Source: Larix kaempferi (taxonomy: Eukaryota > Streptophyta > Pinopsida > Pinales > Pinaceae). From it: DNA of 64,000 nt. A program made the translations under genes and the position numbers. Each line of letters opens with the position of its first letter. The first letter of the stretch is position 1. The notes under the pieces are model-generated. The model saw only the letters and a list, made by a program, of their open reading frames with translations, did not search any database and had not been told where the DNA came from. Below, piece by piece: positions 46,282 through 57,640 of the stretch. Location of the stretch: assembly GCA_027924585.1 (NCBI GenBank), contig BSBM01001383.1:2194001-2258000 (forward strand), given 5' to 3'.

Positions 46282-46549
46282 CTACTGGTAGCACCACTTC
46301 TTTGTGGTTAAAAATATAGACATGGACCAAAACAATCCTTATTGTTGTTTACAAAAACCTTAAAATCAAGCCCTGAATTGAAAACTAATGTTACCGATAG
46401 CACATTTTTTCAACAAATGGAATTATGATATCATTTTATCATAATTTAAAATTGTATTTGTTAAATCTTTTAGTAACACTATATAAAACTTGCACTCAGT
46501 TAAACAAAAACTATTCAAGAAATTATTTCACTACTCTTTCCATACTAGC
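46282..46549. other. No recognisable feature between repeats
   Basis: AT-rich sequence without ORF between the tandem repeats and the hairpin. Confidence 0.5.
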
Positions 46550-46730
46550 ATAGATCCATCTTAAAAGTGGCTCTACCAAGAGCCGAGAGGGATCAAATAT
46601 CTTGCGGTACACACCCTTTTTAGAGTACAAATGTAGAGGAAGGGTTTGCACCTCGATAGATTTGATCTCTCTCGGTGCTTGGTAGAGCCACTTTTAAATT
46701 TAAACCATATCAGATGGATTTCACGCATGT
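46550..46730. repeat. Long imperfect hairpin (inverted repeat)
   Basis: The arms 46563-46598 and 46660-46695 pair with three mismatches (AAAAGTGGCTCTACCAAG on the left, CTTGGTAGAGCCACTTTT on the right). Pairing continues with gaps inward (ACACCCTTTTT with AAGGGTTTGCACC) and outward (GATCCATCT with AGATGGATT), giving arms of about 56 nt or more and a short loop. Candidate foldback element or small-RNA precursor. Confidence 0.75.
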
Positions 46731-47333
46731 CAATCAATATTCCAGGAAGGTCGAGTTGTTAAATACATGAGAAAATGTCAGTGGCTTGTAGGTATGTGGC
46801 TTGCACATTTATGGATGGGAGGTTCACAGCTATGCACTTTTGTTGATGTTCTTCTTCGATGTTTTTCTTCTTCAGATCAAGTGTGTAATGCAATGTTTAT
46901 GGTTTTAATTTATTTAATTTGTGTAGTTATATATGTATGCGGTTGTATATATATATATACACACACACATACTTAAAAATTAATTTGATTATTAAACCAA
47001 CAAGTTTTTATTATGTTTTGATATTTATTTTATTTTTATTATGTTTTGATTATCAAGCCGACAATTTTTTCTCTATATTCAAATTTTTTTATTCTAATTT
47101 GAGCCGATTATAAGCACGAAAGGAGTTACACATCCCCCCATACTGGGATATAGAATGTGCCTGTCGACACAATAAAATAAAATATTTTATGATAATATTC
47201 ATAATAAAATAAAAGAAATTAAATTACTTTTTCGAAAAAAGTAATTTTTTAAAATTTTATTAAAAAAATTATAAAAACTTAAAAAAAAAAAAATTATTTA
47301 AAAAAAAAACAAAAAAACTACCCTAACCCTAAT
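46731..47333. other. AT-rich DNA with simple repeats
   Basis: Contains a (TA)n(CA)n run at 46945-46970 and long A/T runs at about 47220-47320. No gene evidence. Confidence 0.6.
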
Positions 47334-47456
47334 CCCCTGCCCCATCTCCCCCCTCCCCTCTCCCTTCCCCCGATCCCCCATCCTCATCCCTCTCCCCTTC
47401 CCCTCCCCTCTCCCTCCCCTCCCCGTGCCCCTTTGCCTCCCCCTCCAGGCTCTCCC
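47334..47456. repeat. Polypyrimidine (C/T) tract
   Basis: About 120 bases almost entirely C and T on the plus strand, with repeated CCCCTCCC and CTCCCC motifs. A/T-rich DNA lies on its left. It could form triplex or G-quadruplex/i-motif structures. The minus-strand ORF here encodes only Gly/Arg/Glu repeats. Confidence 0.85.
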
Positions 47457-47623
47457 CATACCTGTACCCTTGGCTAGCCCTTTGGGCACATGAGGGGTAG
47501 CAGCTCCGCTCCCTCATGCATCCAAAGGGTCACCCAAGGGGGAAGCTCGATTCTTAGAATCAAGCTGCCTACTTGGGCACATGAGGGAAATTTAATTAAG
47601 AACTATAAGTCCATTTCAAGCTA

Positions 47624-49836
47624 TTGGAAACAACACTCCATACGAAATTTTGGTATGGATGCATTATTTTAGTGAGGCATCTCAGTGTCTTTGGTTCCAC
47701 CTATTATGCCTTAATTACAAAGGAACAAAGAAACAAGCTTGGTGCAAGGAGTCAAAATTTCATCTTCTTGGGGTACTCAAAATCCACCAAGGCATATTGT
47801 CTTTACGATGAGGTGAACAAAAAGTTTATTCTTTTTAGAGATGTATTTTTTCTTGAAATGAATAAAAATGATGAGTCTGTTGAGAGACCACATGATCATC
47901 TCGATTAAGTTTCCCATGTAAAAACCATTCATGAATTTGATAGTGAGATTCCACACCTTCAAGGGGGGATCCCTATAATGGATCAATATTTGGAATATCC
48001 TATTGCAGCACCATCTCCCCCTCATGAAGAAGTTCCTACCACTTGAACATAACATGAGTTTCAACTAGATGATGTGGTTGAAAGGATTGGAAGATTGAAT
48101 CTTTAAGAGAATGAAGATCCACCAGTTGATCAACCTGGAACTTCCCGAAAAGTTACAAACTGGGTCACAAAGGAACTTGAAAGTGTCCATCCTGATGAAG
48201 TTAGAAAGACGAGAACAAGAAGTTCAACTAGACAAGACGATGGAGGAGATGCATATAATCCCAATTCAGGTGATGTAGAAGATATGGATATCTCATATGA
48301 TTGTGAATTGAATTTATCTGATAAAATTGAACCAATTTCCTTTGAAGACGTTGTTTCTCATGATGAGTGGAAAGAAGCCATGAAGAATGAGTGTGATGAT
48401 ATCAATAACAATGGGACCTGAAAGTTGGTGGACCCTCCATTTGGCTACAAATGGATCTATAAGTACAAGTATAGATTAGATGGTTCACTTGATAAGCACA
48501 AGGAGAGGCTTGTGGGAAAAGGTTATGCACATAAGGAAGGGATTGAATATGAAGATACTTTCTCCCCCAAAATAAAATGGGATAACATCCACACCTTATT
48601 GTCTTTGGCTACACATAATGGGTGAAAATTTCATCAAATGGATGTGAAGACTACTTCTTGAATGGATACTTAAAAGAGAATGTATTCATGTCTAATCTAG
48701 AATGATTTGTTGTGAATGGACAAGAAAAAAGGTATGTAAACTCATCAAGTCATTATACATCCCAAAACAATCACCTCGCTCATGGTACGAAAATTTAACT
48801 GAGCATCTTCTGAAGTTAAATTTCAAATATTTTAATCTTGATGATGCAACACTGTTTGTAAAGAAAGTTGGAGGATCGGTTGTATAACTTGTGGTGTATG
48901 TAGATAATCTTTTGATGATAGAGAACAATGTAATCTATATTGCATCCATAAAGAAAGAGTTGAAGAAGGGATTCCTTCATTACTTCTTAGGAATTGAAGT
49001 AATTCAAAATTCTAAGTATATATTCATATTGTAGAAGAAATATATTGGAGAATTGTTGAACAAGTTCAGCATGATGGAATGTAATCCTCTCTTCACTCCA
49101 ATGGAATAGAACTTGAATCTCACATCAAAAGAAGGAAATGTATTTGAGGATGCAACCAAGTACAAATAGCTTGTTGGAAGCCTTATCTACCTTACCACCA
49201 CCAGACCAAATATTTCATTTGTTGCTGGGATCCTTTCTAGGTTCATGCGAAAACATTGTGAAGGACATTGGTCTGTTGCCAAAAGAGTTCTAAGATACTT
49301 GAAGGAGACTAAATAATTTGGACTCAAATATTCTAAGGCGTACAACTTCAAACTTATTGAGTATTCTGATTTAGAATTTTATGGCGACAAAGAGATGGGC
49401 ATGTTTAATTCAGGCTACCTCATGAGTCTTGGGTCAACAATTATCTCCTGGAGATCATGCAAACAATTAGATCCAACAGATCTACAACACATGAAGAATA
49501 TGTGGCTACTCAAGAAGCAACATAGGAGATTGTGTGGCTTGAGAAAATACTTGAATATTTGTAGGAGAAACAAGAGAATTCCACTCCCCTATTGATTGAC
49601 AATACTTCTGCAATCAAGTTGGCCAAGAATCCCATATTCCATGATTGAACCAAGCACACTAACATGAAGTACAATTTGATTTGATATCATGTAGAGGCCA
49701 GGATAGTTCATTTAAGACATTGTTCCATGAATGAGCAAGTTGCAAACATCTTCACCAAAGTGCATGGTAGAGAAAAGCTTGAAAAGTTCAGAAACATGGT
49801 TGGACTCACGAAAACCCCTTCATATTAAGAGGGGGA
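47624..49836 (+). pseudogene. C2: Ty1/copia pol fragment (integrase end, RT, RNase H)
   Basis: Starts at the SH3-like end of copia integrase (HLSVFGSTYYALITKEQRNK, NFIFLGYSKSTKAYCLYDEV), then an acidic linker with KIEPISFEDVVSHDEWKEAM. RT follows: YKWIYKYKYRLDGSLDKHKE, RLVGKGYAHKEGIEYEDTF, VYVDNLLMIENN (the YVDD box reads YVDN) and LHYFLGIEVIQ. RNase H-region pieces end EQVANIFTKVHGREKLEKFR. Many stops and shifts. The 5' part of the element is missing. Confidence 0.85.
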
Positions 49837-49838
49837 AT

Positions 49839-49985
49839 GTTGGAAACCTCACCCTACGAGATTATAATGAAATGTAAATATTGTAAATATTTAGTTGTCA
49901 TAGGGAATCTGAAGATGCACAGTAGAATGAGAAACACGCCTTTGGAATATGAAACCAAGGGTCACTTCCTCTTGTATAAAACATT
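49839..49985 (+). repeat. C2 3' LTR, first 147 bp only
   Basis: A purine run (AAGAGGGGGAA) leads to TGTTGGAAACCTCACC, a typical copia LTR start. At about 49986 it is replaced by gypsy coding sequence. Confidence 0.7.
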
Positions 49986-50215
49986 CAAAATATTGAAGAA
50001 ATTATGTATTTTTTAGGTCTTATGGGATACTATCGAAAATTTGTAAAGAAATATGGTATAATTGCAGCCCCATTGACAAACCTACTCAAGAAAAATTCCT
50101 TTGCATGGAATGAAACAATAAAAAAATCCTTCTCAGCTTTAAATCAAGCCATGTGTACCACCTCGATATTAGTCGCACAAAAAACATACAAGTGAAAGCA
50201 ACAATGTACTATTGA
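49986..50215 (+). pseudogene. Ty3/gypsy RT thumb fragment
   Basis: Open for 63 codons: IQNIEEIMYFLGLMGYYRKF, then VKKYGIIAAPLTNLLKKNSF and AWNETIKKSFSALNQAMCTT, the connection between gypsy RT and RNase H. It may be part of the same old element as G2 (57641-59900), separated by T2 and other changes. Confidence 0.8.
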
Positions 50216-50325
50216 TAAGATCTAAGCAAATAGTCAAGGAGAAATGATCTAAATATTTAAATCAAACAAGACAAATATTTATGGGGAAAGAAATATATTG
50301 TTGTATTATAAAAAAATAATGGAGC

Positions 50326-52347
50326 TGTCATGTCCCAAATTTGGAATTGGGTCACAATGGCCTAATCACATTAGCCATATTCATTAGAGTTTGTAAAATT
50401 GATGTTAAGGGTCAAATAATTGCCAAGGAGGAAAATTACTAGTTTCCTAGGTTTGGGGTGGAAGCTTTGGGATTTGGAATAAGGGGGATAATAAATGATG
50501 TTTAGACATTAGAAGGGTTCAAGTATTTAATAAATAGAGTGAATAAATAAATTCAAGAGAAATCCTAGGTGACAAATGGTTTTGGAGACATATGGAGGAT
50601 GTGGGACCGACAATAGCTTGATTTTTCATAATAAATGGTATCTCTCTTTTGCAAATTCGAATTAATGGGAATGTGAACACTCTTGGGTGATTTGGTAAGT
50701 CATAACACATGTCATTGAGAATCTTAGGTCGAATTGGGAAGGATTGGTAACCTCCATGGAATATAAAGAGTCAAAGTGGAAGTTTGTGGACACTTGGGCT
50801 AGATTCCCTAGCCCCTATGACACCAATGATGGAGCATCTATGACAACTATGACAAATTGTAGACCTGACCTCTGACATCTGACCACTATGACATGTCAGC
50901 CCCAAAAATAGGCTCAAGGAAGGCGAATTTGGGAGTTGGAGAAGCCAAAGAGACTCAAAATCGAATCTGGGAGAAGATGGAAGGTTGGAACTAGGAGACA
51001 AGTGGCAAATGTGAAATATTTCCTAAATGGAAATATATTGAATCTATTGAGAGGATTTCGACCGTTAGAATTCTAATGTTGGTTATAAAATTTAGAAATG
51101 AAGTATGAGAATAGCTTTTGATCATTTGTAGAATTTGCAATTGCATTTGTGAAGAGGGAGAGCTAGTGGATGACTAGTTTCTTGCCTTAGACAATTTCGA
51201 GGGTGAAAGATTCCCATCCAAGTTGGTAATTGGAAAGGCCATTCAGAACTTTCATTTGGAGCTTTAATGGAGTCTTTATTTGCAGGTGTAAGCTACAGGG
51301 TAGCTCATGGTTTCTTCTATTGCAGCTCACTCCTTCAACCATTTCCAGTTTTGATGGCATATTCTTGATCCTTGAGGGAGGGCGTTTTTGGTGAGCTATT
51401 GTACTCTTTGGGGAAGCTTTTAATGCCCCATTTATTTTGTAATATGAATTAAATACTCTGTTCTTCATCTCCAAAAAGTTTCAGGTCGAAATTCCAAGTA
51501 GAAATGTATAAATCTCATTTTTATTGGAAGAACAATGCCATTTCTCCACTACCTTGTTGTGAGCCAATGTATTGATGATGATTTCGAATGAATGGATGAT
51601 TCTCTGATCTATTTGTGATAAATATACTTCCATGTATTTCTTCTAAAAGTTTCATGTATTGTACTTGAGCATTTGAATCATTTTTACTCAGTTTAGTTGT
51701 ATTGGGAGGTGAAATAGTGCCATTCCCCCAAGGGTCGAATTGGGGATTTTTGCAGTTGAATGGGAGAGGGTGAGAACAGTTGTAATAATCCATTAATGGT
51801 GCATATGAGACTTTAATAAAATACTTAACACATTACATACCTCTGTTCATAAATTTGAGTTGGTTTGGAGGCATTTGGGAAGCCATTTTCAGTACTTACC
51901 CCAGGGGGATTTGAACCCCAAATTACTAGTAAAATTGCATAATTGGTCCAGAATATTAAGAGAGTTTGCAGAGGTCTTTTGGTGGACATATTTTATCCAT
52001 AAACATCATATTCAAGTTCTAATGTCATTCATACACCTTCCTTGAAGATTTGAAGGCATTTGGAGTCAATTTGAGACCTAGAGACCAATACTAGTCAAAG
52101 GAAAATCACTAGTAAAGTTACCTACATTGATTAGAATTGAAAGAGGATTTGCAGAAGTATTTTAAAGGTCCAAAGGAATCCCTGAAACACATATTTATGT
52201 TCTAATATCATTCAGATACCTTCTCAGAAGATTTGGGATCATTTGGGGCAAATTTGGGACCTAGAGATCAAAACTAGTCAAAGGTCGAACTAGGGAAAAA
52301 AGTGGAAAATTGCAATTTTAATAAAATTCCTAATAAGGGACATTACA
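50326..52347 (+). repeat. T2 5' LTR
   Basis: 2022 bp, TG...CA termini, TSD GGAGC on its left and the PBS directly on its right. The small ORFs inside it (for example 50519-51793 minus) have exact counterparts in the other LTR and are not gene evidence. Confidence 0.95.
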
Positions 52348-52348
52348 G

Positions 52349-52360
52349 TGGTATCAGAGC
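52349..52360 (+). other. T2 primer binding site
   Basis: TGGTATCAGAGC follows the LTR end after a single G. It is the standard plant initiator-Met tRNA primer site. Confidence 0.95.
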
Positions 52361-52413
52361 ATGGTCCTTGCACCTGTGTATTAGGTACATCCATTCAAGA
52401 ATAATAGGCATCC

Positions 52414-55176
52414 ATGTCTTACTATTATGATGAATCCTATGAGTACAATTCTTATGAGGAATATGCAGATGCTTATGAGCAATATGAAGCAGAATGTGAA
52501 TGGTACAAGGAAGAGATGCCATCATGCAACACTTCTTACAATTTCAAGAGAAATGAAGATTATTCTTATGACTTTAAATCTGATGAATATGAGTGTGTCA
52601 CACCAACCAAGGATAATTCTATGAGTGAGTTCCAAAGATGGAGAGCAAAATATAAAACCTTGCCCCAACAATATCAAAAATATCAAGAATATCTTGCTTT
52701 TAGCAAAAATACACAAAATGTCATGTCTTTTGAGTACTATGCTGAACATGTTTTTGAAAATAGACCCAAAAATGAAGATGTGGAGTTAGTGAAGAAAGGT
52801 TTATGCCCTTCTTGTAAAAACCCTTGGAGCGAGTATCATATATGTGTGCATGAAATGATGTCCTCCTTGAGGAGAGCTTTTGAGATTTTTTCAAGAAGAG
52901 ATTCCAAATATATTAATCCTGAGAAAAACAAGGGGAAAAATGCATCATCTTGCTTTAAGGAGCAAAAGGAAGAGACATCACAAGAGCATGAAGAAGATTC
53001 TATTGAAAATATGGAAGATCATTTCGAGACACCTTCTAGCTTAGACATGAACCAAAGAGAATCTACTGATGGATGCTTAAACTATGAAGGAGTACCTACT
53101 GATGGGTGCTCACACCTCTATCTTGGTGACATAGAGATCACTTTTGAAAGTGTTTCTACAAGTACAAGTTTCATTAAGCATGATAATGAAGACCTTGTAG
53201 CAGTTGAAGAAGAACCAAGATCAACTTCCCCATCACCACTTGAGCTTCATGAAGTTGGTCCAAGCAAAATTGAAGAAGATGAGGAGGTTCATTTGCAAGA
53301 GCCTCATTTTCTTGAAGGGTCCTTAAAGATGATTGAAAATAAGATCCAAGAGTCCCTCAATATTCTCCATGACACTCAAGCATTGGTGTCAAATTCTTGT
53401 TGGAGAGATACTTCATTGGAGGAAACATCCTTCCTTGAAGACATGGAGAAGATTCAAAGAGCAATGTGCCACATCAAAGGTAATTTCATGTATTTGCTTT
53501 TTGATAGAAACCATTTGTTTGAGCTTAATGAATTGTTACATGATGCATACTTGAAGAATAATGAGGATATTCATAAGTTCACAATTCAAAATGAGCAACT
53601 TCTTGAAAAGTTGCAAGATACTTGTTTTTCCTCCTATGTTTCAGATTGTCAAATGGTAGATTGTTTGGAGGATTCTCATGACATGGTGGATCATGAGAAA
53701 TGTGGGAATTTGAATGTGCTTAATGTGTTTGAAGATGAACTTTAAGAGATCCAAACACTTGATGTGGTGGAAGAGGAACTTGAATTGTCTCTTGATGAAG
53801 CTTATGCAATTTTTAAAGAAGAGCATGATTCCTCTACATGGGAACCAATCTATGACAAAGGTTTCCCACTTTTGAAGGAGATGCATGATACTACCCACAT
53901 GGATCCTTCCCATGATGAAACTTCTGCACTTTTTGATCATTTGGGTGAGTTAGTTCATTCTCCTACATCCTACAATTCCATGTTTTGCAGTATTAGTCTC
54001 AATGAAGTATGGGTGAAAGGGTTCTTTTTTATGGTGCCACATGAGGAGTATGGAAGTCCTAGATTTACCTTTTATGATGACATGGTTGGAGCACATTCTT
54101 ATTCACATTTGCAGCAACAATATTTGTCACTTTATGATGATGCAAATCTACATGGATGCACCTATGATATGCATTTGAGTCATTTGAAGACTCACGGTTT
54201 TTCTTGCTCAACATTTGATTCATTTGATGTTGGAGGAACTTCATCCAACACTTGGGAGAATAGATTTATGATTGGAGAAAATTTTTGTTGGAAGCCACAT
54301 ACTTTGTTATATTTTTATGATTCTCACATTCATGGATGTATGGGTGAGACTTCTTTGAGTCATTTGAAGTCTCCTTGTTTTTTCTGCTCATTATTTGGTT
54401 CAGATTTTAGTTGAGATTCTTCATTCACTTCTTGGATGAAAGAATACATGGCTGAATATTTTGATGCATATCAAATCCTTTTGGAGCAGAATTATAGGAC
54501 ATGGGATCCTCACCTATGTCATTGGGACAAATTTGATTGGTCACTTGAAGCTTGTATGCACTTGGAAAATGGTGGTCTACTTGCTTGGAGGTATAAGCAC
54601 TTTCATGACTCTTTGATGAAGCATATCCTTGATGTACATTTTCGTTATGTTGTTATGTACTTTGATGATACATATTTGGTACTCATGATGTTTGGAAGAA
54701 TGCATACAAGAAAATGGAATCCAAGAATCCTCTTATCTAATGGTGTAGGTTGGAGAGCACTCTTAAATGTTGGGGTGCAATACAAGCAATGGGACCCTGG
54801 AATAATTTTTGTCTCATTGGTTTCATTTTTTGGGGGGAAGCAAGCAGTATGGGAGATGGATTCCCCACTTAATAAAGTGATTTTAATCAGATTAGTGCAG
54901 CAGCAAGCATGGTGGTTCCTCTATAAAATATTCATGGAAACTCAAAGACTCAAGGTTTTGCAATTCAATGGCAACTTCAAAGAATTATACAGAAAGCAGG
55001 TTCTTCAACACCCATGTTTGAAATTGCTTGAGGACAAGCAATATTGGGAAGGGAGGATTTGTCATGTCCCAAATTTAGAATTGGGTCACAATGGCCTAAT
55101 CACATTAGCCATATTCATTAGAGTTTGTAAAATTGATGTTAAGGGTCAAATAATTGCCAAGGAGGAAAATTACTAG
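52414..55176 (+). pseudogene. T2 long acidic ORF of unknown function (about 920 codons, two stops)
   Basis: Three open stretches (52414-53745, 53764-54414, 54436-55176) are in the same frame, broken only by TAA (53743) and TGA (54412). N-terminus MSYYYDESYEYNSYEEYADA is Tyr/Glu-rich. Residues 131-146 (CPSCKNPWSEYHICVH) could bind zinc. Around residues 285-350 is the segment shared with T1 (HLQEPHFLEGSLKMIENKIQ, LNILHDTQALVSNSCW). The second stretch has a duplicated module (HGCTYDMHLSHLKTHGFSCS / HGCMGETSLSHLKSPCFFCS). The third has W[DN]P repeats (TWDPHLCHWDKF, KWNPRILLSNGV, QWDPGI), ends LLEDKQYWEGR over the PPT and reads into the LTR. Gag-like by position; no known domain seen. Confidence 0.75.
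55046..55059 (+). other. T2 polypurine tract
   Basis: GGGAAGGGAGGATT abuts the 3' LTR start TGTCATG. It is nearly identical to that of T1. Confidence 0.9.
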
Positions 55177-57082
55177 TTTCCTAGGTTTGGGGTGGAAGCT
55201 TTTGGATTTGGAATAAGGGGGATAATAAATTATGTTTAGACATTAGAAGGGTTCAAGTATTTAATAAATAGATTGAATAAAGAAATTCAAGAGAAATCCT
55301 AGGTGACAAATGGTTTTGGAGACATATGGAGGATGTGGGACCGACACTAGCTTGATTTTTCATAATAAATGGTATCTCTCTTTTGCAAATTCGAATTAAT
55401 GGGAATGTGAACACGTCTGGGTGAGTTGGTAAGTCATAACACATGTCATTGAGCATCTTAGGTCGAATTGGGAAGGATTGGTAACCTCCATGGAATATAA
55501 AGAGTCAAAGTGGAAGTTTGTGGACACTTGGGCTAGATTCCCTAGCCCCTATGACACCAATGATGGAGCATCTATGACAACTATGAAAAATTACAGACCT
55601 GACCTCTGACATCTGACCACTATGACATGTCAGCCCCAAAAATAGGCTCAAGGAAGGCGAATTTGGGAGTTGTAGAATCCAAAGAGACTCAAAATCGAAT
55701 TTGGGAGAAGATGGAAGGTTGGAACTAGGAGACAAGTGGCAAATGTGGAATATTTCCTAAATGGAAATCTATTGAAGATATTGAGAGGATTTCGACCCTT
55801 AGAATTCTAATGTTGGTTATAAAATGTAGAAATTAAGTATGAGAATATCTTTTGATCATTTGTAGAATTTGCAATTGCATTTGTGAAGAGGGAGAGCTAG
55901 TGGATGACTAGTTTCTTGCCTTAGCCAATTTTGAGGGTGAAAGATTCCCATCCAAGTTGGTAATTGGAAAGGTCATTCAGACCTTTCATTTGGATCTTTA
56001 ATGGAGTCTTTATTTGCAGGTGTAAGCTATAGGGCAGCTCATGGTTTCTTCTATTGCAGCTCACTCCTTCAACCATTTCCAGTTTTGATGGCATATTTTT
56101 GATCCTTGAGGGAGGGCGTTTTTGGTGAGCTACTGTACTCTTTGGGGAAGCTTTTAATGCCCCATTTCTTTTGTAATATGAATTAAATACTCTGTTCTTC
56201 ATCTCCAAAAATTTTCAGGTCGAAATTCCAAGTAGAAATGTATAAATCTCATTTTTAATGGAAGAACAATGCCATTTCCCCACTACCTTGTTGTGAGCCA
56301 ATGTATTGATGATGATTTCGAATGAATGGATGATTATATGATATATTTGTGATCAATATGCTGCCATGGATGTCTTATAAAAGTTTCATGTACTTTACTT
56401 GAGCATTTGAAGCATTGTTACTCAGTTTAGTTGTATTGGGAGGTGAAATAGTGCCATTCCCCCAAGGGTCGAATTGAGGATTTTTGCAGTTGAATGGGAG
56501 AGGGTGAGAAAAGTTGTAATAATCCATTAATGGTTCATATGATACATTAATAAAATACTTAACACATTACATATCTCTTTTCTTAAATTTGAGTGGTTTT
56601 GGAGGCATTTGGGAATCCATTTTCAGTACTTACCCCAGGGGGATTTGAACCCCAAATTACTAGTAAAATTGCACAATTGGTCCAGAATCTTAAGAGAGTT
56701 TTCAGAGGTCTTTTGGTGGACATATGTCATCCATAAAAATCATATTCAAGTTCTAATATCATTCATACACCTTCCTTGAATATTTGAAGGCATTTGGAGT
56801 CAATTTGAGACCTAGAGACCAATACTAGTCAAAAGAAAATCACTAGTAAAGTTACCTACATTGATCAGAATTGAAAGAGGATTTGAAGAAGTATTTTAAA
56901 GGTCCAAAGGCATCCCTGAAACACATATTTATGTTCTAATATCATTCATATACCTTCTCAGAAGATTTGGGATCATTTGGGGCAAATTTGGGACCTAGAG
57001 ATCAAAACTAGTCAAAGGTCGAACTAGGGAAAAAAAGTGAAAAATTGCAATTTTAATAAAAATCCTAATAAGGGACATTACA
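55060..57082 (+). repeat. T2 3' LTR
   Basis: 2023 bp, collinear with the 5' LTR with scattered substitutions; right-hand TSD GGAGC. Confidence 0.95.
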
Positions 57083-57640
57083 GGAGCAGACTTACAACCA
57101 TTTTCCTTGGCATTGTGAAGGTCCCTTCCAATGATCCCTTGCCTCAATGAAACAACTTACTCCAAAAGGATGACTATCAAATATTTAACACAAAGCACTT
57201 TTAGCTAAATTTATCCAACATTTAGCTATCAATTCTAGACTCCCCCACTCTTTCATGAGATTGAGCTTGTATTTATAAGATCAATGGAATAGTTGGGAGA
57301 TGAGAGGATGGGGGGAGAAGGATAGGAAAGGATCCCAAAGGTTCAGGAATTCGACTCCACCCAAATAGGAAGAGATGAGTGTCCATGGGGGCTTGATTCT
57401 AGAAGATCCTTGAGCCTTCTCTTTTTGTTCCTTCGAAAAGACAGTGTCGCACCCTATATGAATGCAACATGAGACAATGTTGTAGTCTGCGGTGATATAA
57501 ATTGCGACATCAAGTATTTTTGTAGGCTGCAAGAAAGCAATATGCGACATCCTCTTGAATTAGGTTTTTTTAAGGGAAATTTCCTCATAGGTTTCATCTT
57601 CCAAGCAAGTTAATGCATATTCTTTAGGGATTGTGTCAAA
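57083..57640. other. No recognisable feature
   Basis: Flanking DNA of T2. The minus-strand ORF 57281-57550 has no motif. Given gypsy sequence on both sides (49986-50215 and 57641 onward), it may be decayed or rearranged gypsy interior. Confidence 0.4.

Larger units (their letters stand above)
50326..57082 (+). mobile_element. T2: structurally complete non-autonomous LTR retrotransposon (6757 bp)
   Basis: LTRs at 50326-52347 and 55060-57082 begin TGTCATGTCCC and end GGGACATTACA. Perfect TSDs GGAGC (50321-50325, 57083-57087) flank it. The interior (2.7 kb) has a Met-tRNA PBS, one long acidic frame with two internal stops and a PPT. No protease, RT, RNase H or integrase is encoded. LTRs differ by only a few percent where I compared them, so the insertion is fairly young. 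It is homologous to T1 at peptide level. Confidence 0.95.

Noticed and set aside
46115-46330. ORF with repeated FYLGLFFMKKYE-like units
   Set aside because: It is only the translation of the 48-bp tandem repeat.
47321-47332. Telomeric repeat
   Set aside because: Only two CCCTAA units; too short to be interstitial telomere DNA.
47298-47517. Gly/Arg/Glu-rich ORFs
   Set aside because: They are translations of the polypyrimidine tract in two frames.
50519-51793. Minus-strand ORFs in T2 LTR (also at 55253-56208)
   Set aside because: Present in both LTR copies simply because the LTRs are duplicates; no motif, and low-complexity composition.
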